DNA from: Xenopus tropicalis
Taxonomy: Eukaryota; Chordata; Amphibia; Anura; Pipidae
NCBI RefSeq assembly: GCF_000004195.4
Contig: NC_030683.2
Span: 45,025,358-45,089,357 of the forward strand
Direction of reading: 5' to 3'
DNA: 64,000 nucleotides
In this document: in pieces, positions 24,801 to 34,000 of the stretch
Numbering within the stretch: the stretch's first letter is position 1
How the letters are laid out: each line of letters starts with the position of its first letter
The notes under the pieces: generated by a model
Seen by the model: the letters and a program-made list of their open reading frames with translations, nothing else
Database searches by the model: none
Told to the model about the DNA's origin: nothing
Translations under genes and position numbers: made by a program

Positions 24801-25020
24801 ACACATCTACATCTGGTGAATATGTGTAATTGCACAAAATGCAGAGAAATTTTCAAGCATTTATGCTAATTCACCACATTTTACACACCCTTTTACATGC
24901 GCAAAAAAGGGAAGGTATTTTCAAAAGCTTTGTAACTCATGTAAAAGGAAATTTCCCAAGGGCAACAAAACACCCGGCCTGCACATCCCCCTAAAAGTGA
25001 TTATCCAAACAATAGTTTCA

Positions 25021-25212
25021 GTACTACATGTATTATTGCTGTTCCAAGTGCTTGAACTTCATATAGCAGGACATTATTTTGCCTGTACTACATATATTAC
25101 GGCTATTCCAAGTGCTTGAACTTCATATTGCAAGCCATTATTTTGCCTATACTACATGTATTATTGCTTTTCCAAGTGCTTGAGTTTTATACGGCAAGAC
25201 ATTATTACATTA
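25021..25212. repeat. Three tandem copies of a 64-bp unit
   Basis: The unit GTACTACATGTATTATTGCT..GCAGGACATTATTTTGCCT repeats with a 64-bp period, starting at 25021, 25085 and 25149. Each contains TTCCAAGTGCTTGA. Divergence between units is modest; the last has a small internal insertion. Confidence 0.85.
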
Positions 25213-25452
25213 TTTTGCCCGTGTATAATGTCTCTTCTCATCTCATTATAGTTAAACAGTGTAAGAAAGTAGTGGCACTCACCTTCTAAACCTAAAATCA
25301 CCGGGTGCAAACCAAACATATCCAAAAGAAAAAAGTCACAAAAGTACTCACGGTGTATTGAAGAATAGGATTGTTTACTCCATTGAAAAAACTTTTCCAA
25401 GGCAGGGCAAACGCCACTGACCACCAATTAACTAAAATAAACTTGAAGTAAA

Positions 25453-25800
25453 TTCCACTGCCCCCCAATGAACAGACTTATTAGCACATTAATAATTCAT
25501 TTTAACTATTCATATGAACTGCTTATTATAGGAGTAATGTCAGCTTTTTATATTGGGATCTATTTACTGAATTATATGAATGTCTCTTACATTAACTTTT
25601 CAGCAGTATGGTTTTTGGGCCCCACAGCGACATCAATAGGTCACTACACTTATGCAATTTATGTAACTTATGCAAAAATGTACGATCCTTTCAAAGAAAC
25701 TTATATAACTTAAGTATAGACTCCACTGACTCTCAATTAAAAGACTGACTTATTAGCACATTAATTATTTTTTACTACTTTTATGAACTTACTGACAAGT
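25453..25800. repeat. Diverged direct duplication, about 270-bp spacing
   Basis: ACTTATTAGCACATTAAT preceded by CCACTG..CAAT occurs at about 25454-25494 and again at about 25721-25765, followed by similar AT-rich sequence. The open frame across the first copy (25468-25713) has no homology signal. Confidence 0.45.
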
Positions 25801-26011
25801 TTTTTGACCTCACAAAGCAAGATTATTGGGCCTTGAACACATGCTGTTAACGTAACTCGCGTAAAAAAACTTCCATAAATACTTCCACAACTTCCATGTT
25901 TATATTGCACACAAAAGGGGTGCTTGTGTTCAAGGAAGGCCCCATATAACTAACTTGTACAGGGACTCAAAGCTTCCCATGGTGGGCCTGTATAAAAAAA
26001 AATATATATAT

Positions 26012-26017
26012 TTATAT

Positions 26018-26097
<80 letters not shown>
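26012..26097. repeat. (TA)n microsatellite
   Basis: About 80 bp of nearly uninterrupted TA dinucleotides. Its length probably varies between individuals. Confidence 0.95.
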
Positions 26098-26100
<3 letters not shown>

Positions 26101-26148
26101 CAGAGAGCCGCACACACAAGGACTTAACGATAAAGTGAAAAAATTTTA

Positions 26149-26199
26149 TTCAAAAAAATCCAACATTTCGAGTACTAACTGTACTCTTCCTCAGGGACA
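26149..26199 (-). ncRNA. Hammerhead-like motif with intact core blocks
   Basis: On the minus strand CTGAGGA (26194-26188) is followed by one A, the stem GAGTAC (26186-26181), loop AGTTA, stem GTACTC (26075+100 to 26170) and GAAA (26169-26166), then TGTTGG. CUGANGA and GAAA around a perfect 6-bp stem II is the hammerhead core arrangement. The extra A after CUGANGA recurs in the other copies here. Such motifs are known in the terminal repeats of Penelope-like elements. Whether stem III and the cleavage site are intact is not clear. Confidence 0.55.
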
Positions 26200-26329
26200 A
26201 ACCAAAAGACCAAACCCCTCCACCCCCCTAGAAATACCCTTCCAAGAAAAAGGGCGCCAAGACTGGCACACCCTATGAAAACAATCACAACGTTATTGTG
26301 AACACGTTGCACAAAATTTATCCAACGTT

Positions 26330-26608
26330 GCGACAAACCTCCCTTGTCTCGGGCGACTAATCCCCCCGAAATGCCATACCACCGGCGAAAATGTAAATCG
26401 CCGGTGGGATGGCATTCATGCCCGACGCAATTTCCCAAAATTGCATACGTTTCCTCTCAAGGCAACATCCGCGATTTTGGGAAATCGCTGCACCGTGTAT
26501 GCCATCCCACCGGCGATTTACATTTCCGCCGGTGGGATGGCATTTCGGGGAGTTAAGTTGCCCGCGAAAAGGGAGATTTGTTGCGGGCAACTAATCTCCC
26601 CGTGTGGC
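26330..26608. mobile_element. Harbinger-like palindromic element, left-truncated
   Basis: Related to 19057-19235: CCATCCCACCGGCGATTTAC, GGGCAACTAATCTCCCCGTG and terminal GGCGCAGGCC followed by TAA. Several internal GCCGGTGGGATGGCAT palindromes give a multi-hairpin structure. The left end is lost. Confidence 0.65.
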
Positions 26609-26615
26609 GCAGGCC

Positions 26616-26816
26616 TAATAAAACAGTACCTTGTACTTGATCCCAACTAAGATATAATTAATCCTTATTGGAGGCAAAACAATCTTATTGAGTTTATTCA
26701 ATATTTAAATTATTTTTACCTCCATTAAGGTATGGAGAGCCAAATTACAGAAAGATCCCTTATCCGAAAAACCCCAGGTCCCGAGAATTCTGGATAACAG
26801 GTCCCATACATGTATA
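26616..26816 (+). mobile_element. TATCC-end repeat, copy 6 (right half)
   Basis: It begins inside the family at AAAACAGTACCTTGTACTTG and runs to GGTCCCATACATGTA. The left half is missing, replaced by the Harbinger-like element. Confidence 0.72.
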
Positions 26817-26845
26817 TACACACACACACATTATATATTATATAT

Positions 26846-26905
26846 AGTCAAGCTGTGTGTCCACAACGAAAACGTCCGAAACGTTGGAACGCGGGGTGAA
26901 TGAAT
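26846..26905 (+). ncRNA. Retroelement terminal segment with decayed hammerhead-like motif
   Basis: GTCCGAAACGTTGGAACGC matches the GAAACGTT half of the motif and could form stem III (ACGTT/AACG). The CUGANGA half is degraded to CTGTGTG. The following AATAAAGAGAAGAATTGCTG resembles the downstream part of Penelope-like terminal repeats. Confidence 0.4.
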
Positions 26906-27092
26906 AAAGAGAAGAATTGCTGTGAAATGGGGTGCTGGTGGTCCTGTTTATAGGTATATATATATTAGTGCAGTCTGCATTTAGACCACTCTCCAATCTT
27001 GGGTGCTCAGTCAATTTTAATTATACAAGAAAGAGATTGAGCACTCCATATCCCATTAGATAGTAATTATCTTTTTGTTTCATCGTGCTGCA

Positions 27093-27140
27093 AATTCCAA
27101 CGTTTAGGTCCCACTGGGGGACCTTTATCAAGGATATTGA
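27093..27140 (-). ncRNA. Hammerhead-like motif, decayed, minus strand
   Basis: The minus strand reads TTGATAA, a perfect GGTCCC/GGGACC stem with CCAG loop, then TAAACGTTGGAA. Three core bases differ (C3, G8, G12), so it is probably inactive, but the layout matches the other motifs here. Confidence 0.45.
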
Positions 27141-28314
27141 TACACAACTGAATAGCAATATATATACAGTAACTCGACCCAGGTTCTTTTACAAAAGTCC
27201 TATAAAGAGTTATACATCTATATTTAGCCCTATTTAACTAATCCTCAATAAACCTGGAACCACGCTCAGTGACCTGGTAAAAAAAAAAATCACAGCCATT
27301 TCCACTTAAGGGTCCATCCTCTACGCAAGGACAGTATATATTTTTAATACTAATGAAACATAAGCAACCAGAATCATTTCTTATGTAAGATACTATTACT
27401 GGGACTTTACTGATTATCTACTGATATGAAAACAGATGTTCACATTTTGGAAATTTACTGAGCATTAGTTCCGCTACCGAGTTCCTCTACTAATTATAAA
27501 TGCTCATCTCATACAACTACAAGTTCCATCCTGTATTATAAACCTTAGCCTAGGTTACTAAAAATGTTCATAAATGGAGACCAAACTTCTAACCCATAGA
27601 TGCTACTGGTCTCCAAAATGCACCAAAATTTTCATTTTTGGTATACATACAAATAAATTGAGGCTATGTATGCGAAATCCAAACTAAACATATAGCCCAT
27701 CTCTTGTAGCTTCCCCCTTTTGGCGGATATCACACTAGCACATCACATCCCATCCCACATAGATTAGAATCTAATTTTAGGACCTGAGACAGATAAAATA
27801 ACTTGCCAAAAGGTCACACAGAGTTAGAATTGGGTCTCCAGCAAACTATTCCAATTTCAGAGGCTAGCGTGGGGTTGGGACATCACTCAGCTTACACTTC
27901 GCTGTTTCATTTCAGACAATAAAAACCACCAGACAATAAAAATCTGAATGACAAAAGACACATAATTCAAAGGGTTTCTATCAGGGAAATAATATTACTG
28001 AAAGTAATTTCTGCTATACCAAAATTAGTTTAATATCCAGTCCCATCAATTCAAAAAACAGTAAGAATTGAAATATTTACAGTGCAATATACAAAATACA
28101 GTGAAGTGCGTTATTTACTCCAACTGTGATTCATAGCACTGAATGTTCACGTCATATTCAACTTGTAATACACTGCAGTAGTCACAAAAACTGGGATGTG
28201 ACGTTACAGTTAGATGGGGGTCATTTTCATTACTGCTTCTTGTCTTAGATGACAGCGCAGCAAATTTTCTGAAATTCTCAATATTTTAAATGTAAGTATG
28301 GCATCTATTATTCA

Positions 28315-28400
28315 GAATAATTGGTACAGATATAGGATCTGTTATCCAGAAACCTAAGTCAGAAAGCGCTGAATTATGAGAAGGCCATCCCGTGTAGACT
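28315..28400 (+). mobile_element. TATCC-end repeat, copy 7, left part (interrupted)
   Basis: GGATCTGTTATCCAGAAACC through GTGTAGACTCC is the left third of the family. The right part resumes at about 28830 and ends at about 28940 (CATACCCGTA). The other dispersed repeat (28401-28790) appears to be inserted between them. Confidence 0.6.
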
Positions 28401-28790
28401 CCAGCCAGCACCAGCACTACGCCACCTGCACTGGGAGAGAGCTCCTGGTACGGACAGCCATGTTGTGGCACAGGTATGTGCATAACAAGCGAGTGCCACA
28501 ACTTGCTCATACATGCGATGTAGGCAGGTGAGTCACATCTACTGCCCCTACGTCACACGCATGCGAATAATGAGCGAGCATGGGAGCCCCGTCCATTATG
28601 CACATGAGCACTAAATAACATGACCGCCTGCACTGGGAGCTAGCACCGGCGGGGCTGTTTTTTTGTTTTGTTTTTTTTTTTGTAAAAAAAAAAAACTATT
28701 ATTTCCCCCAAATGGAGTGCAGGCTCTATTAGCATGCACCTTTGGTGGGGGAAGCAATTTCAGTAAGATAGCTGCCCTTTAAACAAGCAC
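28401..28790. repeat. Dispersed repeat inserted into TATCC-end repeat
   Basis: It contains AGCCATGTTGTGGCA, CATAACAAGCGAGTGCCACA, a T-run/A-run hairpin (28661-28695) and GGAGTGCAGGCTCTATTAGC. It shares these with 24505-24800 in inverted order. Confidence 0.55.
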
Positions 28791-29645
28791 AATAGCATTG
28801 TTTCAGATTTATGGGAATATATTCGTCCTACAGAGAAATAAAACAAGATAATTTTTTAAAAAAGGCTTAAATCAGACTATGGGAGACGGCATTCCCAAAA
28901 ATCAGAGTTTTCTGGATAAGATATTTCATACCCGTACTTGTAACATCATCAGCAATTTCACCCCCTGAGCCGGCTCCTGGGATGCCACCATCCAGCGCTT
29001 ATCTTTCCTGAGCCGGAGGGGGTCCAGGGGGGCCACATCGCTACTGCACTAGGAGACAAAAATCTCCTGTTTAAAAACCTGGAAATTCTGCTCTAAAAGC
29101 TACCAGGAGCAGCTTTTTGATACCCCTGGTAACCTGAGGAGCGCTACCATGTGAGGCGAGTCTCTCAACTCTCCTTATGGCAGCATTTGCCCCTGTTTAA
29201 TATTTCTTCAAGGAATACAAAGTACACTTTATACTAGTGACTGTGGGCTCAATGTTTTCATTTGTGCAAGAGAGACAAAAAGCTTGCTTATAGGTTTTCT
29301 GACACAATATACATCTGTATTTACATGTACATGAAAGCCGATTGGTGAACATACATTAACACACAGTTATGATTTATCAAGGTGAGAGATAAAAATACCT
29401 ATGTTTGCTAGTCTCAGTCTCAAATGCAATGTCCCTAGATGGAAAACGGCAGTCATGGAAAGCCTTGTGCAAATCATCAGAGAGCAGGAGAAGTGTTGCT
29501 TCAGATTCCATTTCAGCTTTTGCCAAATCCCAAGCAAGCATCAAAGCTTATTTATGGAGATCTGTGTACACAAGATTTTTTTCTGCACTATGCTACAGGG
29601 TACCTTAGAATTCCACTCAGTTCCAAGCAAATCTGAAAGTGACAC

Positions 29646-29995
29646 AAAGGGGGGGATTCACAAAAGTGGTGATATTGAGACAAAATAAAAGTGGAGATAG
29701 ATTTGTCGGATTTTCCACCTAATTCACAAACCTCTATCTCCACTTTTGTGAATTTGTCTTTTAAACAGACAGTTTTAAGATTTTGTCATTTTACCAACAT
29801 TTTTGTATGAATTTGTCTTTAGCTGTCAGTGTGCCACCAAACCCAGTCCCACAGCTACAGGAGCCTTGGGGTAAGGATTTTACCAGCAGGATTTTGCATT
29901 TCATTTGCCATTTCACTTTAGGGGCATTTACTGTGGGGTAATTTTAGTTTGCTTAGGAAAACTATACATCATTTTTTTTAGGATAAGCTGGGCTT
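29646..29995 (+). repeat. GGGGATTCACAAAAGTGG repeat, copy 1
   Basis: GGGGGATTCACAAAAGTGG is followed by AGTGGAGATAGATTTGT and its inverse, then a conserved 3' region (GCCTTGGGGTAAGGATTTTA, GGGGTAATTTTAGTTTGC). It is a diverged direct repeat of 32074-32440. The matching inverted terminus (CCACTTTTGTGAATTCCCCC) is at 34456-34476. Confidence 0.75.
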
Positions 29996-30011
29996 TCTAA
30001 TGTTTTCTATA

Positions 30012-30664
30012 CAGGTATCGGCCCCTTATCCGGAAACCTGTTATCCAGAGAGCTCCGAATTACGGAAAGCCGTCTCTCATAGACTCCATTTTAATCAAAT
30101 AATTCAGAATTTTAAAACTGATTTCCTTTTTCTCTGTAATAATAAAACAGTATCTTGTAATTGATCCCAACTAAGATATAATTACCCCTTATTGGGGGCA
30201 GAACAGCCCTATTGGGTTTATGTAATGGTTAAATGATTCCCTTTTCTCTGTAATAATAAAACAGTACCTGTCCTTGATCCCAACTAAGATATAATTACCC
30301 CTTATTGGGGGCAGAACAGCCCTATTGGGTTTATTTAATGGTTAAATGATTCCCTTTTCTCTGTAATAATAAAACAGTACCTGTACTTGATCCCAACTAA
30401 GATATAATTACCCCTTATTGGGGGCAGAACAGCCCTATTGGGTTTATTTAATGGTTAAATGATTCCCTTTTCTCTGTAATAATAAAACAGTACCTGTACT
30501 TAATCCCAACTAAGATATAAATAATCCTTATTGGATGCAAAACAATCCTATTGGGGTTTAATTAATGTTTTATTGATTTTTTTAGCAGACTTAAGGTATG
30601 GAGATCCAAATTATGGAAAGAACCCTTATCTGGAATACCCTTGGTCCTGAGCATTCTGGATAAT
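30012..30664 (+). mobile_element. TATCC-end repeat, copy 8, expanded by 114-bp tandem units
   Basis: Normal ends flank a centre in which CCCTTTTCTCTGTAATAATA through GGCAGAACAGCCCTATTGGG repeats about three and a half times with a 113-114-bp period (ATTACCCCTT at 30181, 30294 and 30408). Full copies elsewhere are about 330 bp; this one is about 650. Confidence 0.85.
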
Positions 30665-31155
30665 GCTTTTAAAATAAAAGCATTTACTTCTATTTTACAT
30701 TATTTTACAAGGTTCAGTGCATTGTTAAAATGTATGGTATTTGTCCCCTTTAAAGAGGGGGCACTGCTGCTAAAACTAAAATTTTGCCTGGGAGGCTTTA
30801 CTTTTCCTTTAAATAAAATTGAATATATTCACTCAAAATGTTATTATTGCCTCATTCATTAAGCTGAAACTAGCATAACAATGCAAATGTGAGGTAAAGC
30901 ACTTTTTTATCAATTCAACTTTTTGTTTAATCAGTGTTTTACTTGTTTATAAAATGTCAATGAGGCTTTTTGCGCCTATTGTTCTAGGGTTAGAAAGAGA
31001 CACCCCCCCCACCCCGGGGGTCACTTATCAACTTTCTCAGAGAATGTTGATAAATGGAGGATTCATTCTCCCTACTTATTAAACAGCAGGCTTCTCAGTT
31101 AGGATACACCAACTGCCACTATGTAGCAAATAAAAAACATCCCATAAGCGGGAGG

Positions 31156-31275
31156 AGGAAGGATAGCCTAGTGGTAGGGAGACCGCCCTGTGACGACAGG
31201 GTTATAGGTTCTTTTCCCTCCACCAGGGTCCGCCTCGTGACTGCCCTGGGCACAGTCACATAACCTCCCAATGTC
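31156..31275 (+). repeat. tRNA-derived SINE-like sequence
   Basis: TAGCCTAGTGGTAGGGAGA fits a pol III A box, and GGTTCTTTTCC, about 40 bp on, approximates a B box. The next segment GTGACTGCCCTGGGCACAGT..CACATAACCTCCC has the order of the TGTGACCTTGGGCAAGT..ACTTAACCTC segment of MIR/CORE-SINE elements. No intact tRNA fold is expected. Confidence 0.5.
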
Positions 31276-32073
31276 GCAAAGATATCAGCCTTTAGAAATG
31301 GGCTGGTGGAGCGTTGTCCAGATTTTTTTTCAGTGGCTGCATTTACATTTCCCCACAAATCCTCTCTTTGCATTTTCAAGGGAATTGTGTTGTCCATGGC
31401 AAAATCCACAGGAAAAATACATTTCTTATCACTGGCAATAAGAAGCCAATTGATAGGTGAGCTGAGCTGCAGCACAGGGCCAATGTCGCTAATATCAGCG
31501 AGTGCATTTTAGGGTTATTTTTGGGAATTTGATTAGGATATATGTAAATAATCATAGAACAGAATCTACACTGGGGAGCGGATAGGAGAGTAATGGAGAT
31601 ATTCCCTGAGCCGTATAATAGTGCCCAGCTGGTATGTAATACAGGAGATATCCTGTGAGCGCTGTCTGTTATCCCCTGCAGGTATATGGTACAGGAGATT
31701 CACCCTACTTCTATGCATTATCAGGAACTCTTCAGCCAGTATATAGTTCAGCAGGGGGTACGCTAACCATTTATCTGTTTTGTTTAGACAACTGCCCCAG
31801 TATTAAGTATGTTGCAGACTACACTGATTCCCAAGCAGCCACGGCTCATGTATCTAAATGGATTACTACTGAACTCTGAGCACAAATTGCCTTTGCGTCT
31901 TTATACAAAAGGAATAATAAAGTGGTCAGGTTCCATTTGCCAAAACACTGTCGAGTCAGGTGTCGCAACACAAACTGGGCAAATGTTAAATATATTTATT
32001 CCCATTCATTCCTAATAGTGCAGGGCAGCCCTGGGTATTGCAGGGTTAAACTGCGAGCAAATTAAACACATTG

Positions 32074-32440
32074 ATGGGGGAAATTCACAAAAGTGGTGAT
32101 ATTGAGACAAAATAAAAGTGGAGATAGATTTGTGGGATTTTCCACCTAATTCACAAATCTCTATCTCCACTTTTGTGAATTTGTCTTTTAAGCAGACAAT
32201 TTTCAGATTTTGTCATTTTCCCAAAAAATTTTTTATGAATTTGCATTTAGCTCTTAGTAAATCTGTCGGGGCCATCAAACCCAGTCCCACATCTACATGA
32301 GCCTTGGAATAAGGATTTTACCAGCAGGGTTTTGCATTTCATATGCCATTTGTCATTTCCCTTTGGGGGCATTTCCTGAGGGGTAATTTTAGTTTGCCCA
32401 GGGAAATTATACATCATTTTTTTTAGGACAATCTATCATT
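32074..32440 (+). repeat. GGGGATTCACAAAAGTGG repeat, copy 2
   Basis: Same order of motifs as 29646-29995. It is followed by the shared GGGCACTGCTGCT..GGGAGGCTTTACTTTTCC segment (32776 on, matching 30756 on), so the two copies are parts of a longer duplicated element. It lies directly left of the 33.0-34.4 kb foldback. Confidence 0.72.
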
Positions 32441-33402
32441 TTTTTCTATATTTCTGTGTAATTCCACTTCTGTAACAAGATTTAAGGGTCTTAATACCTT
32501 ATTCTCTAGCCCCTACTCATTACTGGGCAGCAGCAATCCGGCCCACACCCCAACATGCCCGGTGAATAGAGGTCCAACAGGACTATGGCCCACTGGGTTT
32601 TTATCCAGTGCCCTGTTGGGCCAGTCCAACCCTGTACTCCAATATCCCAGTTTGGGTGCCACTGTGTATGTGCTGCTGGGAACAGGTGGGGACCAATGCT
32701 GTCAAGCAGTTCTGTAGTTCTGGACATGCTATGGGGGCGCAGATAAGTTGGGGCAAATGTCAGTGAAGTGATTAAAGGGCACTGCTGCTGCTAAAACTAA
32801 AAATTTGCCAGGGAGGCTTTACTTTTCCTTTTAATAAAAATGTTTTCAATATATTCACACATAAAACGAAAAAAAAATTTTAGATATAAATTGAACTTTT
32901 TTTAATCAGTGTTTTACTTGTCTATGAAGATTCTCATTCATCCAGCTCATGACATACAGTATCTAGTAGAATTAAGTCTACCGACTTAATTAAGTCTTCC
33001 GACTCAACCGCCACTTTTCCGTTTTTGGTGAAAGAAAGAAAGTTTACAGACACTTTTGTGAATCTGTCGTTTAAACAACATTTATACGACATTTTAAAAA
33101 CATTTTTTCCCCACATTTTCAAAATGGGAGTAAAGGAGTAAAGCTCAGTGTAACTCTGTCAGATCAATTCTAAGCTCTTCTGTTTTGTTTTGTTTCACCC
33201 AGTCTCCATTTCACACCTAAGGTAGGGGCCCCATTGGGGAATCATTAACATATTAATGGCGATTAACATCTTATTGTTAGGGGACAAGTTTCTGTCTAAC
33301 CCTAGAACAATAGGTGCAAAAAGCCTCTTTAACATTTTATAAACAAGTAAAACACTGTATCTAGTAGAATTAAGTCTAAAACAACTGGACTTTTCTGAGT
33401 TT

Positions 33403-33448
33403 TTCTTGAAAACGTTTCACCACTCATCCGAGTGGCTTCTTCAGTTCA
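33403..33448 (-). ncRNA. Hammerhead-like motif in left inverted terminal repeat
   Basis: Minus-strand mirror of the motif at 33955-34000: CTGAAGA, then A, then the GCCACTC/GAGTGGT stem with loop GGAT, then GAAACGTTTTC. Both core blocks are intact. It sits at the start of the inverted Penelope-like repeat. Confidence 0.55.
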
Positions 33449-33517
33449 AATGACTGGTAGGGAATTCCCCGGTATTTAAACTCTTGATGGTAGTAGAGTC
33501 ACAGACATCCAATCCCA

Positions 33518-33778
33518 ATGGTTCCAGCGGTCTATCTACACCTCAAAGAAAAAGGTCACTCTTTTGAGGACAGTAATGTGCATATTTTGGACCGAGAGGA
33601 CAGATGGTTTGAAAGAGGTGTGAAAGAGGCCATTTATGCCAACCTGGAAAAACCATCCCTGAACAGAGGAGGGGGCCTGAGACACCGTTTGTCACCAACA
33701 TACAATGGCGCGTTGACATCCTTACCCCGGCAGTTTCACAACAGTTCACACTTCCAGTCATGTACTTTGAAGGATTAA
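33518..33778 (+). pseudogene. Penelope-like element: C-terminal GIY-YIG endonuclease fragment
   Basis: The frame reads HLKEKGHSFEDSNVHILDRE, then WFERGVKEAIYANLEKPSLN and RGGGLRHRLSPTYNGAL. These match the C-terminal end of the Penelope-like element endonuclease domain (HSF-D--V-ILDRE-RWFERGVKEAI--...PSLNRGGGLRH-LSPTYN). Only the tail survives; the reverse transcriptase and the GIY-YIG core are absent, as expected for 5'-truncated copies. It is flanked by oppositely oriented terminal repeats, a known arrangement for Penelope-like elements. It does not encode a working enzyme. Confidence 0.85.
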
Positions 33779-33954
33779 CACCTTCATCAATGAGAATCTT
33801 GGTACCATTGTGATTGGATCATACCTTCTTACACCTGTCAGTTTCAGCTAACACCTAACTGAACAAGTTCAATGGAACCATTGTGATTGGATGTCTGTGA
33901 CTCTACTACCATCAAGAGTATAAATACCGGGGAATTCCCTACCAGTCATTTGAA

Positions 33955-34000
33955 CTGAAGAAGCCACTCGGATGAGTGGTGAAACGTTTTCAAGAAAAAC
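33955..34000 (+). ncRNA. Hammerhead-like motif in right terminal repeat of Penelope-like element
   Basis: CTGAAGA (33955-33961), A, stem GCCACTC (33963-33969), loop GGAT, stem GAGTGGT (33974-33980), GAAA (33981-33984), then CGTTTTCAAGAAAAAC, which could form a short stem III. CUGANGA and GAAA match the hammerhead core, and Penelope-like terminal repeats are known to carry minimal hammerheads. The extra A after CUGANGA and imperfect 15.1/16.1 pairing leave activity open. Confidence 0.58.

Noticed and set aside
25468..25713. 81-residue frame with hydrophobic segments
   Set aside because: AT-rich sequence, part of a diverged duplication, no homology recognised and no splice context.
25955..26278. 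107-residue frame rich in YI
   Set aside because: It reads through the (TA)n microsatellite and has no domain.
31119..31512. Frames on both strands near 31.1-31.5 kb
   Set aside because: Overlap a SINE-like sequence; no recognisable domain.
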